In this document: positions 9,394 through 16,372 of the stretch, piece by piece | How positions within the stretch are numbered: the first letter of the stretch is position 1 | Layout of the letters: each line of letters begins with the position of its first letter | Source: JADGHX01 sp035760965 | GTDB lineage: Bacteria > Pseudomonadota > Gammaproteobacteria > Steroidobacterales > Steroidobacteraceae | DNA: 64,000 bases | Assembly: GCA_035760965.1 (NCBI GenBank) | Contig: DASTRY010000008.1 | Span: 1-64,000 of the forward strand | Direction: 5' to 3' | Made by a program: the position numbers and the translations under genes | Notes under the pieces: generated by a model | What the model saw: the letters and a program-made list of their open reading frames with translations, nothing else | The model's database searches: none | Told to the model about the DNA's origin: nothing

Positions 9394-9938
9394 AAGCGGA
9401 GACGAAACGCGCGAACCGGCAGCTCCTCGTGAAGCTGCTGATCTTCACGGCCGGTGCCTTCGGCTTCGGCTACGCGCTCGTGCCGCTCTACGACGTGCTG
9501 TGCGATGTGACCGGCTTCGGCAACGAGAGGCGGCTCGCGCAGAAGTCGGTCATCGCGGTGAATCCCGACAAGAACCGCACCATCACGCTCGAGTTCCTCG
9601 CGGAGCTGCCGAGCGCCGGCAACTGGCAGTTCCGCCCGGTGCTGCACGAGATGAAAATCCATCCCGGGCAGCTCTACACGGCGGACTTCATCGCGAAGAA
9701 CCTGACGGGGCGCGATACCGTCGCGCAAGCCGTGCCGGCAATGGCGCCCACCCGGGTGGCGCCGTACTTCCACAAGACCGAATGCTTCTGCTTCACGCCG
9801 CAGAGCTTCAAGAAGGACGAGGAGCGCGCCCTGCCGGTGCGCTTCGTGATCGATCCGGCGATCCCCGCCGACATCGACCGCATCACGCTCGCTTACACCT
9901 TTTACGACGACATGACGCGCCCGGTCGCGGCGCGCTGA
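9390..9938 (+). CDS. ctaG: Cytochrome c oxidase assembly protein CtaG (Cox11 family)
   Basis: Cox11/CtaG is a membrane-anchored periplasmic copper chaperone that delivers CuB to subunit I. The 182-residue product has one N-terminal transmembrane segment (about residues 12-32), a Cys at the membrane edge ([12 protein letters not shown]) and the copper-binding ECFCF motif near residue 131, all as expected. Translational coupling to the preceding small ORF (ATGA) suggests coordinated synthesis. It lies between coxA and coxC, the standard position in proteobacteria. Confidence 0.94.
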   Translation: MKAETKRANRQLLVKLLIFTAGAFGFGYALVPLYDVLCDVTGFGNERRLAQKSVIAVNPDKNRTITLEFLAELPSAGNWQFRPVLHEMKIHPGQLYTADFIAKNLTGRDTVAQAVPAMAPTRVAPYFHKTECFCFTPQSFKKDEERALPVRFVIDPAIPADIDRITLAYTFYDDMTRPVAAR

Positions 9939-9957
9939 GGATCTGAGAAAGAGAGCT

Positions 9958-10860
9958 ATGGCACACGCACACGCCCCGGCCCACGCACCCGCCGACGCGG
10001 ACAAGTACTACATCCCGCACAGCAGCCCGTGGCCGATCATCGGCTCCGCCGCGCTCTTCACGGTGATGCTCGGTGCGATCTCGTACCTCAACGACTGGTT
10101 CGGCGCCTGGGTGTTCCTGCCTGGCGCGGCGCTCCTGATCTTCATGTTCGTGCGCTGGTTCGGCACGGTGATCGGCGAGAACCAGGCGGGCCTCTACAAC
10201 CTGCACGTCGACCGTTCCTTCCGCATGGGGATGATGTGGTTCATCTTCTCCGAGGTGATGTTCTTCGCCGCGTTCTTCGGCGCACTCTTCTACGCGCGGC
10301 AGCTCGCGGTGCCGTGGCTCGGCGGGCACGGCGCGAAATTCCTCACCAATCTCGAGCTGTGGAAGGGCTTCGAGAACGCCTGGCCGACGAACGGCCCGGG
10401 CCGCGTGGGGGGCCGTGAGGATTCGACGTTCGACGTGATTCCGGCCTTCGGCCTGCCGGCGATCAACACCGCGATCCTGCTGACGAGCAGCGTCACGGTC
10501 ACCATCGCGCATCACGCGCTGCGCGCGGGCAAGCGCGGGATGCTCGCCGGCTTCCTCGCACTGACGTTCCTGCTCGGGTTCCTGTTCGTGTACCTGCAGG
10601 CCACCGAGTATCACGAGGCGTACACCGAGCTCGGTCTGCGGCTCTCGACGGGTATTTACGGCTCGACGTTCTTCATGCTGACGGGCTTTCACGGCCTGCA
10701 CGTGACGATCGGCGCCATCATGCTCACCATCATCTGGCTGCGCGTGCTGAAGGGGCACTTCACGCCCCAGCGTCACTTCGCGTTCGAGGCGGTGGCCTGG
10801 TACTGGCACTTCGTCGACGTCGTGTGGCTCGGCCTCTTCACCTTCGTGTACTGGCTCTAG
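9958..10860 (+). CDS. coxC: Cytochrome c oxidase subunit III
   Basis: The 300-residue integral membrane protein has about seven transmembrane segments and the family signatures FIFSEVMFFAAFF, the TEYHEAY loop, GFHGLHVTIG and the C-terminal WYWHFVDVVWL. It starts with a short His/Ala-rich stretch. Subunit III stabilises the catalytic core of the oxidase and lines the oxygen and proton entry side. The ATG at 9958 has a GAAAGAG site upstream. It is the last structural gene of the oxidase and ends 39 bases before the convergent DUF2909 gene. Confidence 0.96.
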   Translation: MAHAHAPAHAPADADKYYIPHSSPWPIIGSAALFTVMLGAISYLNDWFGAWVFLPGAALLIFMFVRWFGTVIGENQAGLYNLHVDRSFRMGMMWFIFSEVMFFAAFFGALFYARQLAVPWLGGHGAKFLTNLELWKGFENAWPTNGPGRVGGREDSTFDVIPAFGLPAINTAILLTSSVTVTIAHHALRAGKRGMLAGFLALTFLLGFLFVYLQATEYHEAYTELGLRLSTGIYGSTFFMLTGFHGLHVTIGAIMLTIIWLRVLKGHFTPQRHFAFEAVAWYWHFVDVVWLGLFTFVYWL

Positions 10861-10872
10861 TCGACTGAACTT

Positions 10873-10914
10873 CCGCCGGCCGCGGCGCTCTTGTCAGCGT
10901 CAGCGGCCGGGCGG
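10873..10914. terminator. GC-rich hairpin between convergent coxC and DUF2909 genes
   Basis: CCGCCGGCCGC (10873-10883) can pair with GCGGCCGGGCGG (10903-10914), with one bulged G and a loop of about 19 bases. It lies exactly between two convergent genes and partly inside the end of the minus-strand gene. There is no T tract, so an intrinsic terminator is not demonstrated. Confidence 0.3.
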
Positions 10915-11145
10915 AATGCCGTGCGGCGCGATGAGCCCGGCGTACCACGCGGCCATCAGCAGCAGAAAGAGCACGACCGACAGAGTCACGCGCCAGGTGA
11001 GCGCTCGTGCCATCTTGCGCGAATCCTCGGGGGTCCGCGGCCGGTCGCGGCTGCTGCCGCGGGAAAGGTGAAAGAGCGCGGATCCCAGGCTCACGAGAAT
11101 GCCGAGGAACACGACCATCACGATCAGGCGGATGATGTCGTCCAT
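10900..11145 (-). CDS. DUF2909 family twin-transmembrane protein
   Basis: The 81-residue product has two hydrophobic segments (about residues 5-26 and 51-72) joined by a basic loop (SRGSSRDRPRTPEDSRKMARAL). This pattern is typical of DUF2909, a family encoded on the opposite strand between coxC and surf1 in many gammaproteobacterial oxidase clusters. The start codon lies 17 bases from the start of surf1 on the other strand, so the two genes share one divergent promoter region. Molecular function is unknown. Confidence 0.75.
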   Translation of the reverse strand: MDDIIRLIVMVVFLGILVSLGSALFHLSRGSSRDRPRTPEDSRKMARALTWRVTLSVVLFLLLMAAWYAGLIAPHGIPPGR

Positions 11146-11162
11146 GGCGATAGCCTAACACC

Positions 11163-11903
11163 ATGGGTCGCATCCGCATGGCGTTCGGAGCGCGCAGGTT
11201 CGAGGCGTCCTGGCCGCTGACCCTGCTCACCGTCGCCGCGTGCGTGGCGTTCGTGAGTCTCGGCCGCTGGCAGTGGGGCAAAGGCGAGCTGCGGGAAGCG
11301 CAGGCGGAAGAGTTCCGCCGCGGCAGCGAGCAGCCGCTCGAGCTCGGGGCGCGCTCGCTGAGCGACATCGAACGCTTTCGTCGGGTGCGCGTGAGCGGAC
11401 ATTACGACGTCGCTCACCAGTTTCTGCTGGACAATCGCACCTACGACGGGCGCGCAGGCTACGAAGTGCTGACGCCGCTCGATCGGCCGGACGGCGCGAC
11501 GATCCTCGTGGATCGCGGCTGGATTCCCTTCACGGGGTATCGCGACCGGCTGCCGCAGGTAGCATTCGCGCCCGCGCCGCTCGACGTGATCGTCGGTCGC
11601 GTGGACGAGCTGCCGAGCGAGGGGCTGGAAAGCGGTCGTGCGCCGCCGGACGCGCACGCGCCATGGCCGAAAGTGACGAGCTATCCGCACCCGGCGGAGC
11701 TGCGCGCCGCGCTCGGGCGGCCGACGGAACCGCGGATCCTGCTGCTCGATCCGCGAATGCCGAACGGTTACGTGCGGGAGTGGCAGCCGCCGGGCCTGCC
11801 GGCGATCCGGCACTGGTCGTACGCCGTGCAGTGGTGGGCGTTCGCGGTGCTGGCCGTCGCGTTGTGGGTGATTCTGGGATTCAAGAAACGTAGAGATGGC
11901 TGA
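11163..11903 (+). CDS. SURF1 family oxidase assembly protein
   Basis: SURF1 proteins help insert heme a into cytochrome oxidase subunit I. The 246-residue product has the classic layout: a transmembrane helix at about residues 18-35 with the GRWQWGKGELR motif just after it, a soluble periplasmic domain with the VDRGWIPF motif, and a second transmembrane helix at the C-terminus preceded by HWSYAVQWWAFA. The gene overlaps the next one by eight bases and stands upstream of ctaA, consistent with a heme a supply and insertion unit. Confidence 0.9.
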   Translation: MGRIRMAFGARRFEASWPLTLLTVAACVAFVSLGRWQWGKGELREAQAEEFRRGSEQPLELGARSLSDIERFRRVRVSGHYDVAHQFLLDNRTYDGRAGYEVLTPLDRPDGATILVDRGWIPFTGYRDRLPQVAFAPAPLDVIVGRVDELPSEGLESGRAPPDAHAPWPKVTSYPHPAELRAALGRPTEPRILLLDPRMPNGYVREWQPPGLPAIRHWSYAVQWWAFAVLAVALWVILGFKKRRDG

Positions 11904-12501
11904 CACCGCCGAAGAGAAGCAAATCGTCTCGCGCAACCTGCGCACGGTGGGCGCGCTCGCGGCCATCTTTCTGCTGCCGCTGCTGCTGTCGTTCTGGATG
12001 TACTACGGCAACGGTTGGCGCCCGGCCCGGCTCACGAATCACGGCGAGCTGCTGCAACCGGTGCGTGCGCTTCCCGGCGCGGAGCTGCGCGAGGCGAACG
12101 GCGAAGTCGCGCCGGTGAACCTGTTCATGGACAAGTGGGCGCTCGTGTACATCGGCAACGGCGCTTGCGACGCGACTTGCCGGAACGCGTTGTACTTCAT
12201 GCGTCAGACACGCCTGTCGCTGAACAACGATATGACGCGAGTCAACCGCGTGTTCCTCGCCACGGAATCCTGCTGCGATGTGGCGTTCCTCGAGCGCGAG
12301 CATCCCGGGCTCATCGTCATCGATGCCACCGGACCGAACGCGCACGAGCTCCTCGCGGCGTTTCCGCCGACGGATCGAGCGCAATCGCTGTTCATCGTCG
12401 ATCCGCTCGGTAATCTCGTCATGCGCTACGACACGCGCGATGACCCCAAGGGTCTGCTCACGGATCTGAAGAAGCTGTTGAGGCTCTCGCACATCGGATG
12501 A
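11896..12501 (+). CDS. SCO-like thioredoxin-fold membrane protein
   Basis: The 201-residue protein has one N-terminal transmembrane helix (about residues 18-37) and a periplasmic domain in which KWALVYIGNGACDATCRNAL places a CX3C pair after a beta-strand, as in SCO1/SenC copper chaperones. A later segment, SLFIVDPLGNLVMRY, resembles the thioredoxin-fold beta-strands of that family. The distal His of canonical SCO proteins is not obvious, so metal binding may differ. Genes like this sit between surf1 and ctaA in Pseudomonas-type clusters. A role in CuA maturation or redox control is inference. Confidence 0.65.
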   Translation: MADTAEEKQIVSRNLRTVGALAAIFLLPLLLSFWMYYGNGWRPARLTNHGELLQPVRALPGAELREANGEVAPVNLFMDKWALVYIGNGACDATCRNALYFMRQTRLSLNNDMTRVNRVFLATESCCDVAFLEREHPGLIVIDATGPNAHELLAAFPPTDRAQSLFIVDPLGNLVMRYDTRDDPKGLLTDLKKLLRLSHIG

Positions 12502-13559
12502 CACAGTTCGGTAAACATGACTCGCTGTCGCGGTGGGTCCGGCGCCTCTCGCTCGCCGGCCTGGTCCTGTGTTTCATCGTGGTGGTGCTCGGGGCGTACG
12601 TCCGGCTGACCGCCGCGGGGCTCGGCTGTCCGGACTGGCCGGGGTGTTACGGCCACGTCACGCCGATCGGCGCTCAGCAGAACATGGCCGCGCAGGCCGC
12701 GTTTCCGGAAAACCCGCTGCACGTCGGCAAGGCCTGGCGCGAGATGATCCATCGGTACGCGGCGTCGACGCTGGGCTTCATCATCGTCGTGATCGCGGCC
12801 ATCGCCATCGCGGCACGACGCCAGCGCGTCGTTAGCATTCCTCACGCCGTGCTGCTGCTGCTAACCGTCGTCGTGCAAGGCGCGCTCGGCATGCTCACCG
12901 TCACCTGGAAGCTGACACCGCTCATCGTGACGCTGCATCTCCTCGTCGGGCTCACCACGCTCTCGCTGCTATGGTGGCTCTGGCTGTCGCTCCAGTCGCG
13001 CGAGCGCGCGAGCATCCGGTTCGGCGGCGGCAAGTCCGAAGGCGTGAGCGGATATCCCGGGCACGACCAAGCGCCGCGCAAGCTCGTCGTGATCGGTCTC
13101 GCCGCCCTCGCAATCCAGATCGCGCTGGGCGGCTGGACGAGCAGCAACTACGCTGCGATCGCGTGCCCGGATTTCCCGAAGTGCCAGCAGAGCTGGTGGC
13201 CGGAAATGAACTACGGCGATGCCTTCGTCCTGTGGCGCGACCTGGGTGTGAACTACGAGGGCGGGGTGCTGGAGCACGAGGCCCGCGTCGCCATTCATTT
13301 CACGCATCGCCTCGGTGCGCTGGTCGCGACGATTGCGCTCGTCGTCGCGGCACTGGCCACACTCCGCCGGCGCAACAAGCGCGGCCGCACGCGCATCGCC
13401 GCCTACGCGGTGCTCGCCGCCCTCGCGCTTCAGCTTCTCGTCGGCACCTCGATGGTCCTCGAGGGATTCCCCCTCGCGCTGGCGACCGCGCACAACGCGG
13501 GGGCCGCACTGCTCTTGCTGAGCACGCTCGCCTTGTTGCGTTCACTACGTACGAGCTGA
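12498..13559 (+). CDS. ctaA: Heme A synthase (COX15/CtaA)
   Basis: CtaA oxidises the C8 methyl of heme O to give heme A. The 353-residue membrane protein has eight expected transmembrane helices and both heme-ligand regions: REMIHRYAAS in the first half and AIHFTHRLGA in the second, plus the GCPDWPGCYG motif with its periplasmic Cys pair near the N-terminus. The start overlaps the end of the SCO-like gene by four bases. In related genomes ctaB normally follows directly; here it lies 7 kb downstream, behind a signalling module. Confidence 0.94.
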   Translation: MTQFGKHDSLSRWVRRLSLAGLVLCFIVVVLGAYVRLTAAGLGCPDWPGCYGHVTPIGAQQNMAAQAAFPENPLHVGKAWREMIHRYAASTLGFIIVVIAAIAIAARRQRVVSIPHAVLLLLTVVVQGALGMLTVTWKLTPLIVTLHLLVGLTTLSLLWWLWLSLQSRERASIRFGGGKSEGVSGYPGHDQAPRKLVVIGLAALAIQIALGGWTSSNYAAIACPDFPKCQQSWWPEMNYGDAFVLWRDLGVNYEGGVLEHEARVAIHFTHRLGALVATIALVVAALATLRRRNKRGRTRIAAYAVLAALALQLLVGTSMVLEGFPLALATAHNAGAALLLLSTLALLRSLRTS

Positions 13560-13594
13560 TTTCCGCGGCCGGAGCGCCCTTGCGTTCTGTTACT

Positions 13595-13620
13595 CTGGCG
13601 GGCCCTCATGGGCTCGCCAG
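13595..13620 (+). terminator. Strong hairpin between ctaA and rsbR
   Basis: CTGGCGGGCCC (13595-13605) pairs with GGGCTCGCCAG (13610-13620), including one G-T wobble, around the four-base loop TCAT. It lies in the 89-base gap between ctaA and the signalling module, 28 bases before the rsbR start. No T tract follows, so it may be an attenuator, an RNA-processing or mRNA-stability element, or a poor terminator. Confidence 0.4.
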
Positions 13621-13648
13621 GGCCTCCCATTCTCAGCAGGAACACGTC

Positions 13649-14503
13649 ATGCCACCCACCGCAACCGCCCCTCTCGAACGCGCTCTGAGCAACGAGCAGG
13701 AGCTGCTCGACGAGTGGGTCAAACTGCAACTTTCCGCCGCAACGTTGCGCTCGGACTTGATGACGGAGCGCGAGCTGCGGGAACAATCGCGCGAGTTCAT
13801 CGCATTGCTGCGTCCTGCGGTGGCGAGCGGATCGTATTCCCCGAACTCGCAGGCGTGGGCCGGAGTGCGCGAGTTCCTCGCGGGCCTGTCGCGCGCGCGC
13901 GCGCATCAGGGCTATTCGGCATCCGAGACCGCGATGTTCGTCCTGTCGCTGAAACAACCGCTGTTCGCGCGCCTGTGCCGCGAGCAGGATCCCGCGACGC
14001 TCGCCGATGCGCTGTGGAGCGTGAGCTTCGAGCTCGATCGGCTCGCGCTCTACACCACCGAGATGGCCCAGAAGAGCCGCGAGGACGTGATCACGCGCCA
14101 GCAGCAGGAGCTTCTCGAGCTGTCCACGCCCGTGGTCGAGCTGTGGGAAGGCATCCTCGCGCTGCCGCTCATCGGCACGCTCGACAGTGCCCGCACGCAG
14201 GTGGTGATGGAGAGCCTGTTACAGGCGATCGTTCGCACCGGCGCCGGCATCGCGATCATCGACATCACCGGCGTGCCGACCGTCGACACGCTCGTCGCGC
14301 AGCATCTGTTGAAGACCGTGGCCGCCGCCCGGTTGATGGGTGCGGATTGCATCATCAGCGGCATCCGGCCGCAGATCGCGCAGACGATCGTGCACCTCGG
14401 CGTGGACCTGTCCGAGGTCACGACCAAAGCCACGCTGGCGGATGCCTTCACGCTGGCGCTGCGGCGGGTCAACGCGACGGTCCCGGGCGGCACGAAGGCC
14501 TGA
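13649..14503 (+). CDS. rsbR: RsbR-type stressosome co-antagonist
   Basis: The 284-residue protein has an N-terminal, mostly helical, globin-like sensor region (about residues 1-150) and a C-terminal STAS domain (about 160-278). The STAS domain keeps the RsbR signature IIDITGVPTVDTLVAQHL. Thr214 aligns with the second phosphorylated Thr of Bacillus RsbRA (T205). Position 180, equivalent to RsbRA T171, is a Ser, and the spacing of 34 residues is preserved. RsbR and RsbS together build the stressosome scaffold that sequesters RsbT. The ATG at 13649 follows an AGGA site. It is the first gene of a six-gene module with short gaps or overlaps. Confidence 0.88.
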   Translation: MPPTATAPLERALSNEQELLDEWVKLQLSAATLRSDLMTERELREQSREFIALLRPAVASGSYSPNSQAWAGVREFLAGLSRARAHQGYSASETAMFVLSLKQPLFARLCREQDPATLADALWSVSFELDRLALYTTEMAQKSREDVITRQQQELLELSTPVVELWEGILALPLIGTLDSARTQVVMESLLQAIVRTGAGIAIIDITGVPTVDTLVAQHLLKTVAAARLMGADCIISGIRPQIAQTIVHLGVDLSEVTTKATLADAFTLALRRVNATVPGGTKA

Positions 14504-14513
14504 GGACGCGACG

Positions 14514-14885
14514 ATGGAGAAAATTCCGATCCTGCGCATGGGCCAGTTCCTGCTGGTCACGATTCAGGTCGACATGCACGACCGGCTCGCCGTGCAGCTG
14601 CAGGAGGACCTGACGGCGCGCATCGTGACGGATCGCGCGCACGGCGTGCTCATCGATATCTCGAGCCTCGAAGTCGTGGACTCGTTCATCGGCCGCATGA
14701 TCAGCAACATCGCCGCCATGGCGCGCGTGCTCGACGCGGAGACCGTCGTCGTCGGGATGCAGCCGGCGGTGGCCATCACGCTTGTCGAGCTCGGGCTGTC
14801 CCTCACGGGCGTGCGCACCGCGCTCAACGTCGACAAGGGCATGGCGCTGCTGCGCGAACAAGTCGAGGCGGCGGGACGTCACTGA
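14514..14885 (+). CDS. rsbS: RsbS-type STAS domain antagonist
   Basis: This 123-residue single STAS-domain protein is very close to the RsbS pattern. It contains VVDSFIGRMIS, in which Ser57 matches the regulatory Ser59 of Bacillus RsbS, and the downstream TVVVGMQPAVAITLVELGL motif. RsbS is the core scaffold subunit whose phosphorylation by RsbT releases RsbT from the stressosome. It starts ten bases after rsbR and ends one base before the GTG of rsbT. Confidence 0.92.
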   Translation: MEKIPILRMGQFLLVTIQVDMHDRLAVQLQEDLTARIVTDRAHGVLIDISSLEVVDSFIGRMISNIAAMARVLDAETVVVGMQPAVAITLVELGLSLTGVRTALNVDKGMALLREQVEAAGRH

Positions 14886-14886
14886 G

Positions 14887-15312
14887 GTGTCGGAACCGCA
14901 GAGCCGCATGCACCTGAACGACCGCTCCGTCCAGCAGATCCGCAGCCCCGAGGACATCGTGCGCGTGCGTCAGGCGGCGCGCGAGCGTGCCGTCGCGCAG
15001 GGATTCTCGCTGGTGGATCAGACGAAGCTCGTCACCGCGGCAAGCGAGCTCGCCCGCAACACGCTCGACTACGGCGGCGGGGGTGAGGTCACGATCGAAG
15101 CGGTGTGCGAAGGCGTGCGCAAAGGTGTGCGGCTCGTATTCGTCGATCGCGGACCGGGGATCGCGGACGTCGAGATGGCCTTGAAAGACGGCTACACGAC
15201 GGGCGGTGGCCTCGGCCTCGGATTGAGCGGCGCTCGCCGGCTCTGCAACGAGTTCTCCATCGAGTCCAAACCGGGCGAAGGCACGCGTGTTGCGATCACG
15301 CGCTGGCGCTGA
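14887..15312 (+). CDS. rsbT: RsbT-type serine/threonine kinase of the stressosome
   Basis: RsbT is a GHKL-type kinase that phosphorylates RsbR and RsbS and then, once released, activates a downstream partner. The 141-residue product shows the N box (TAASELARNTLDYG), the G1 box (VDRGPGIADV) and the G2 region (YTTGGGLGLGLSGARRL), all close to RsbT. The GTG at 14887 is chosen for its position one base after rsbS; an in-frame ATG at 14908 would give a 134-residue protein, nearer the Bacillus length. No rsbU or sigB gene is present, so its target must be something else, most plausibly one of the downstream ATPase, phosphatase or kinase proteins. Confidence 0.9.
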   Translation: MSEPQSRMHLNDRSVQQIRSPEDIVRVRQAARERAVAQGFSLVDQTKLVTAASELARNTLDYGGGGEVTIEAVCEGVRKGVRLVFVDRGPGIADVEMALKDGYTTGGGLGLGLSGARRLCNEFSIESKPGEGTRVAITRWR

Positions 15313-15331
15313 CCTCGAGCGCTCCACCCGT

Positions 15332-16372
15332 ATGTTCATGCCGCCGCAAACCATCTTCCCGATCGAAGACAGCAGTCAGATCGGCAACGCCCGCCGCGTC
15401 GCGGCCGACTTGGCCGCGCTCCTCGCGTTCGACGAGACGCAGGCGGGTCGCCTCGCACTCGCGATCAACGAAACGGGCACGAACATCCTGAAGCACGCCG
15501 GCCGCGGTCGACTGCTGCTACGGCGCATCGAGCACGAGGGCATCGGGGGCATCGAGGTGATCGCACTCGACAAAGGGCCCGGCATCGCGGATCCCGACAC
15601 GAGCCTGCGAGATGGATACTCTACGCGAGGCACACTCGGCGGCGGCCTCGGCGCGCTGTCGCGGGTGGCGTCGGATTTTCAGATCTACACGCAGCCCGGA
15701 AAGGGCACGGCGCTGCGCATGGAGCTGTGGGGCCGGCCGATTCCCGACCGCGCGCACGCCATCGAGCTCGGCGCCGTGTGCATCGCCAAGCCGGGGGAGT
15801 CCGTCAGCGGCGATGCGTGGGCTGTCGAGAATTCCCGCGATGGCGTGACCGTGCTCGTCGCCGACGGATTGGGTCACGGCAGCGAGGCGCACAATGCGGC
15901 ACGCCTCGCGACCGAACAGCTCGCCGCGCATCCGCATGACGAACCGCTCGAGCTCATCGAGCTCTGTCATGCCGCGCTCGCGCGAACCCGCGGCGCCGCC
16001 GTGGCCGTGGCCAAGCTCGTCGCGTCGGCGGAGCGCGGCTCGTACGCGAGCGTCGGGAACATCGTCTGCCGCCTGGAGCGCGCGCCGGCCTCGCGCCACC
16101 TGATTTCCTACAACGGCATCGTCGGCCACGCCATGCGCAAGACCCAGGAGCTGGCTTTCCCCTGGCCCCAGCACGCGCTGCTCATCCTGCATTCGGATGG
16201 GCTCGGCACGCAGTGGGACCTCGCAGCGTACCCGGGTCTCGCCGCCCGCCATCCGGCTTTGATCGCCGCGGTGCTCTACCGCGACTATGATCGTGGCCGC
16301 GACGACGTCACCGTCGTCGTGCTTCGCAACCGCGGCACCGGGCCGCGCCAGAGACTCGCCACAGGATCATGA
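15332..16372 (+). CDS. GHKL ATPase fused to SpoIIE/RsbX-type phosphatase
   Basis: The 346-residue product joins two domains. Residues about 1-135 form a second RsbT/RsbW-like ATPase with N box LAINETGTNILKHAG, G1 box LDKGPGIADP and G2 region STRGTLGGGLGAL. Residues about 145-335 form a PP2C-type phosphatase like RsbX or SpoIIE, with metal-binding acidic residues in VSGDAW, VADGLGHG, HSDGLG and GRDDVTVVV. In Bacillus, RsbX resets the stressosome by dephosphorylating RsbR and RsbS. Here the fused ATPase domain could let the phosphatase dock on the scaffold. The ATG at 15332 is preferred over an in-frame GTG at 15287 that would overlap rsbT. The stop overlaps the next gene by four bases. Confidence 0.85.
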   Translation: MFMPPQTIFPIEDSSQIGNARRVAADLAALLAFDETQAGRLALAINETGTNILKHAGRGRLLLRRIEHEGIGGIEVIALDKGPGIADPDTSLRDGYSTRGTLGGGLGALSRVASDFQIYTQPGKGTALRMELWGRPIPDRAHAIELGAVCIAKPGESVSGDAWAVENSRDGVTVLVADGLGHGSEAHNAARLATEQLAAHPHDEPLELIELCHAALARTRGAAVAVAKLVASAERGSYASVGNIVCRLERAPASRHLISYNGIVGHAMRKTQELAFPWPQHALLILHSDGLGTQWDLAAYPGLAARHPALIAAVLYRDYDRGRDDVTVVVLRNRGTGPRQRLATGS

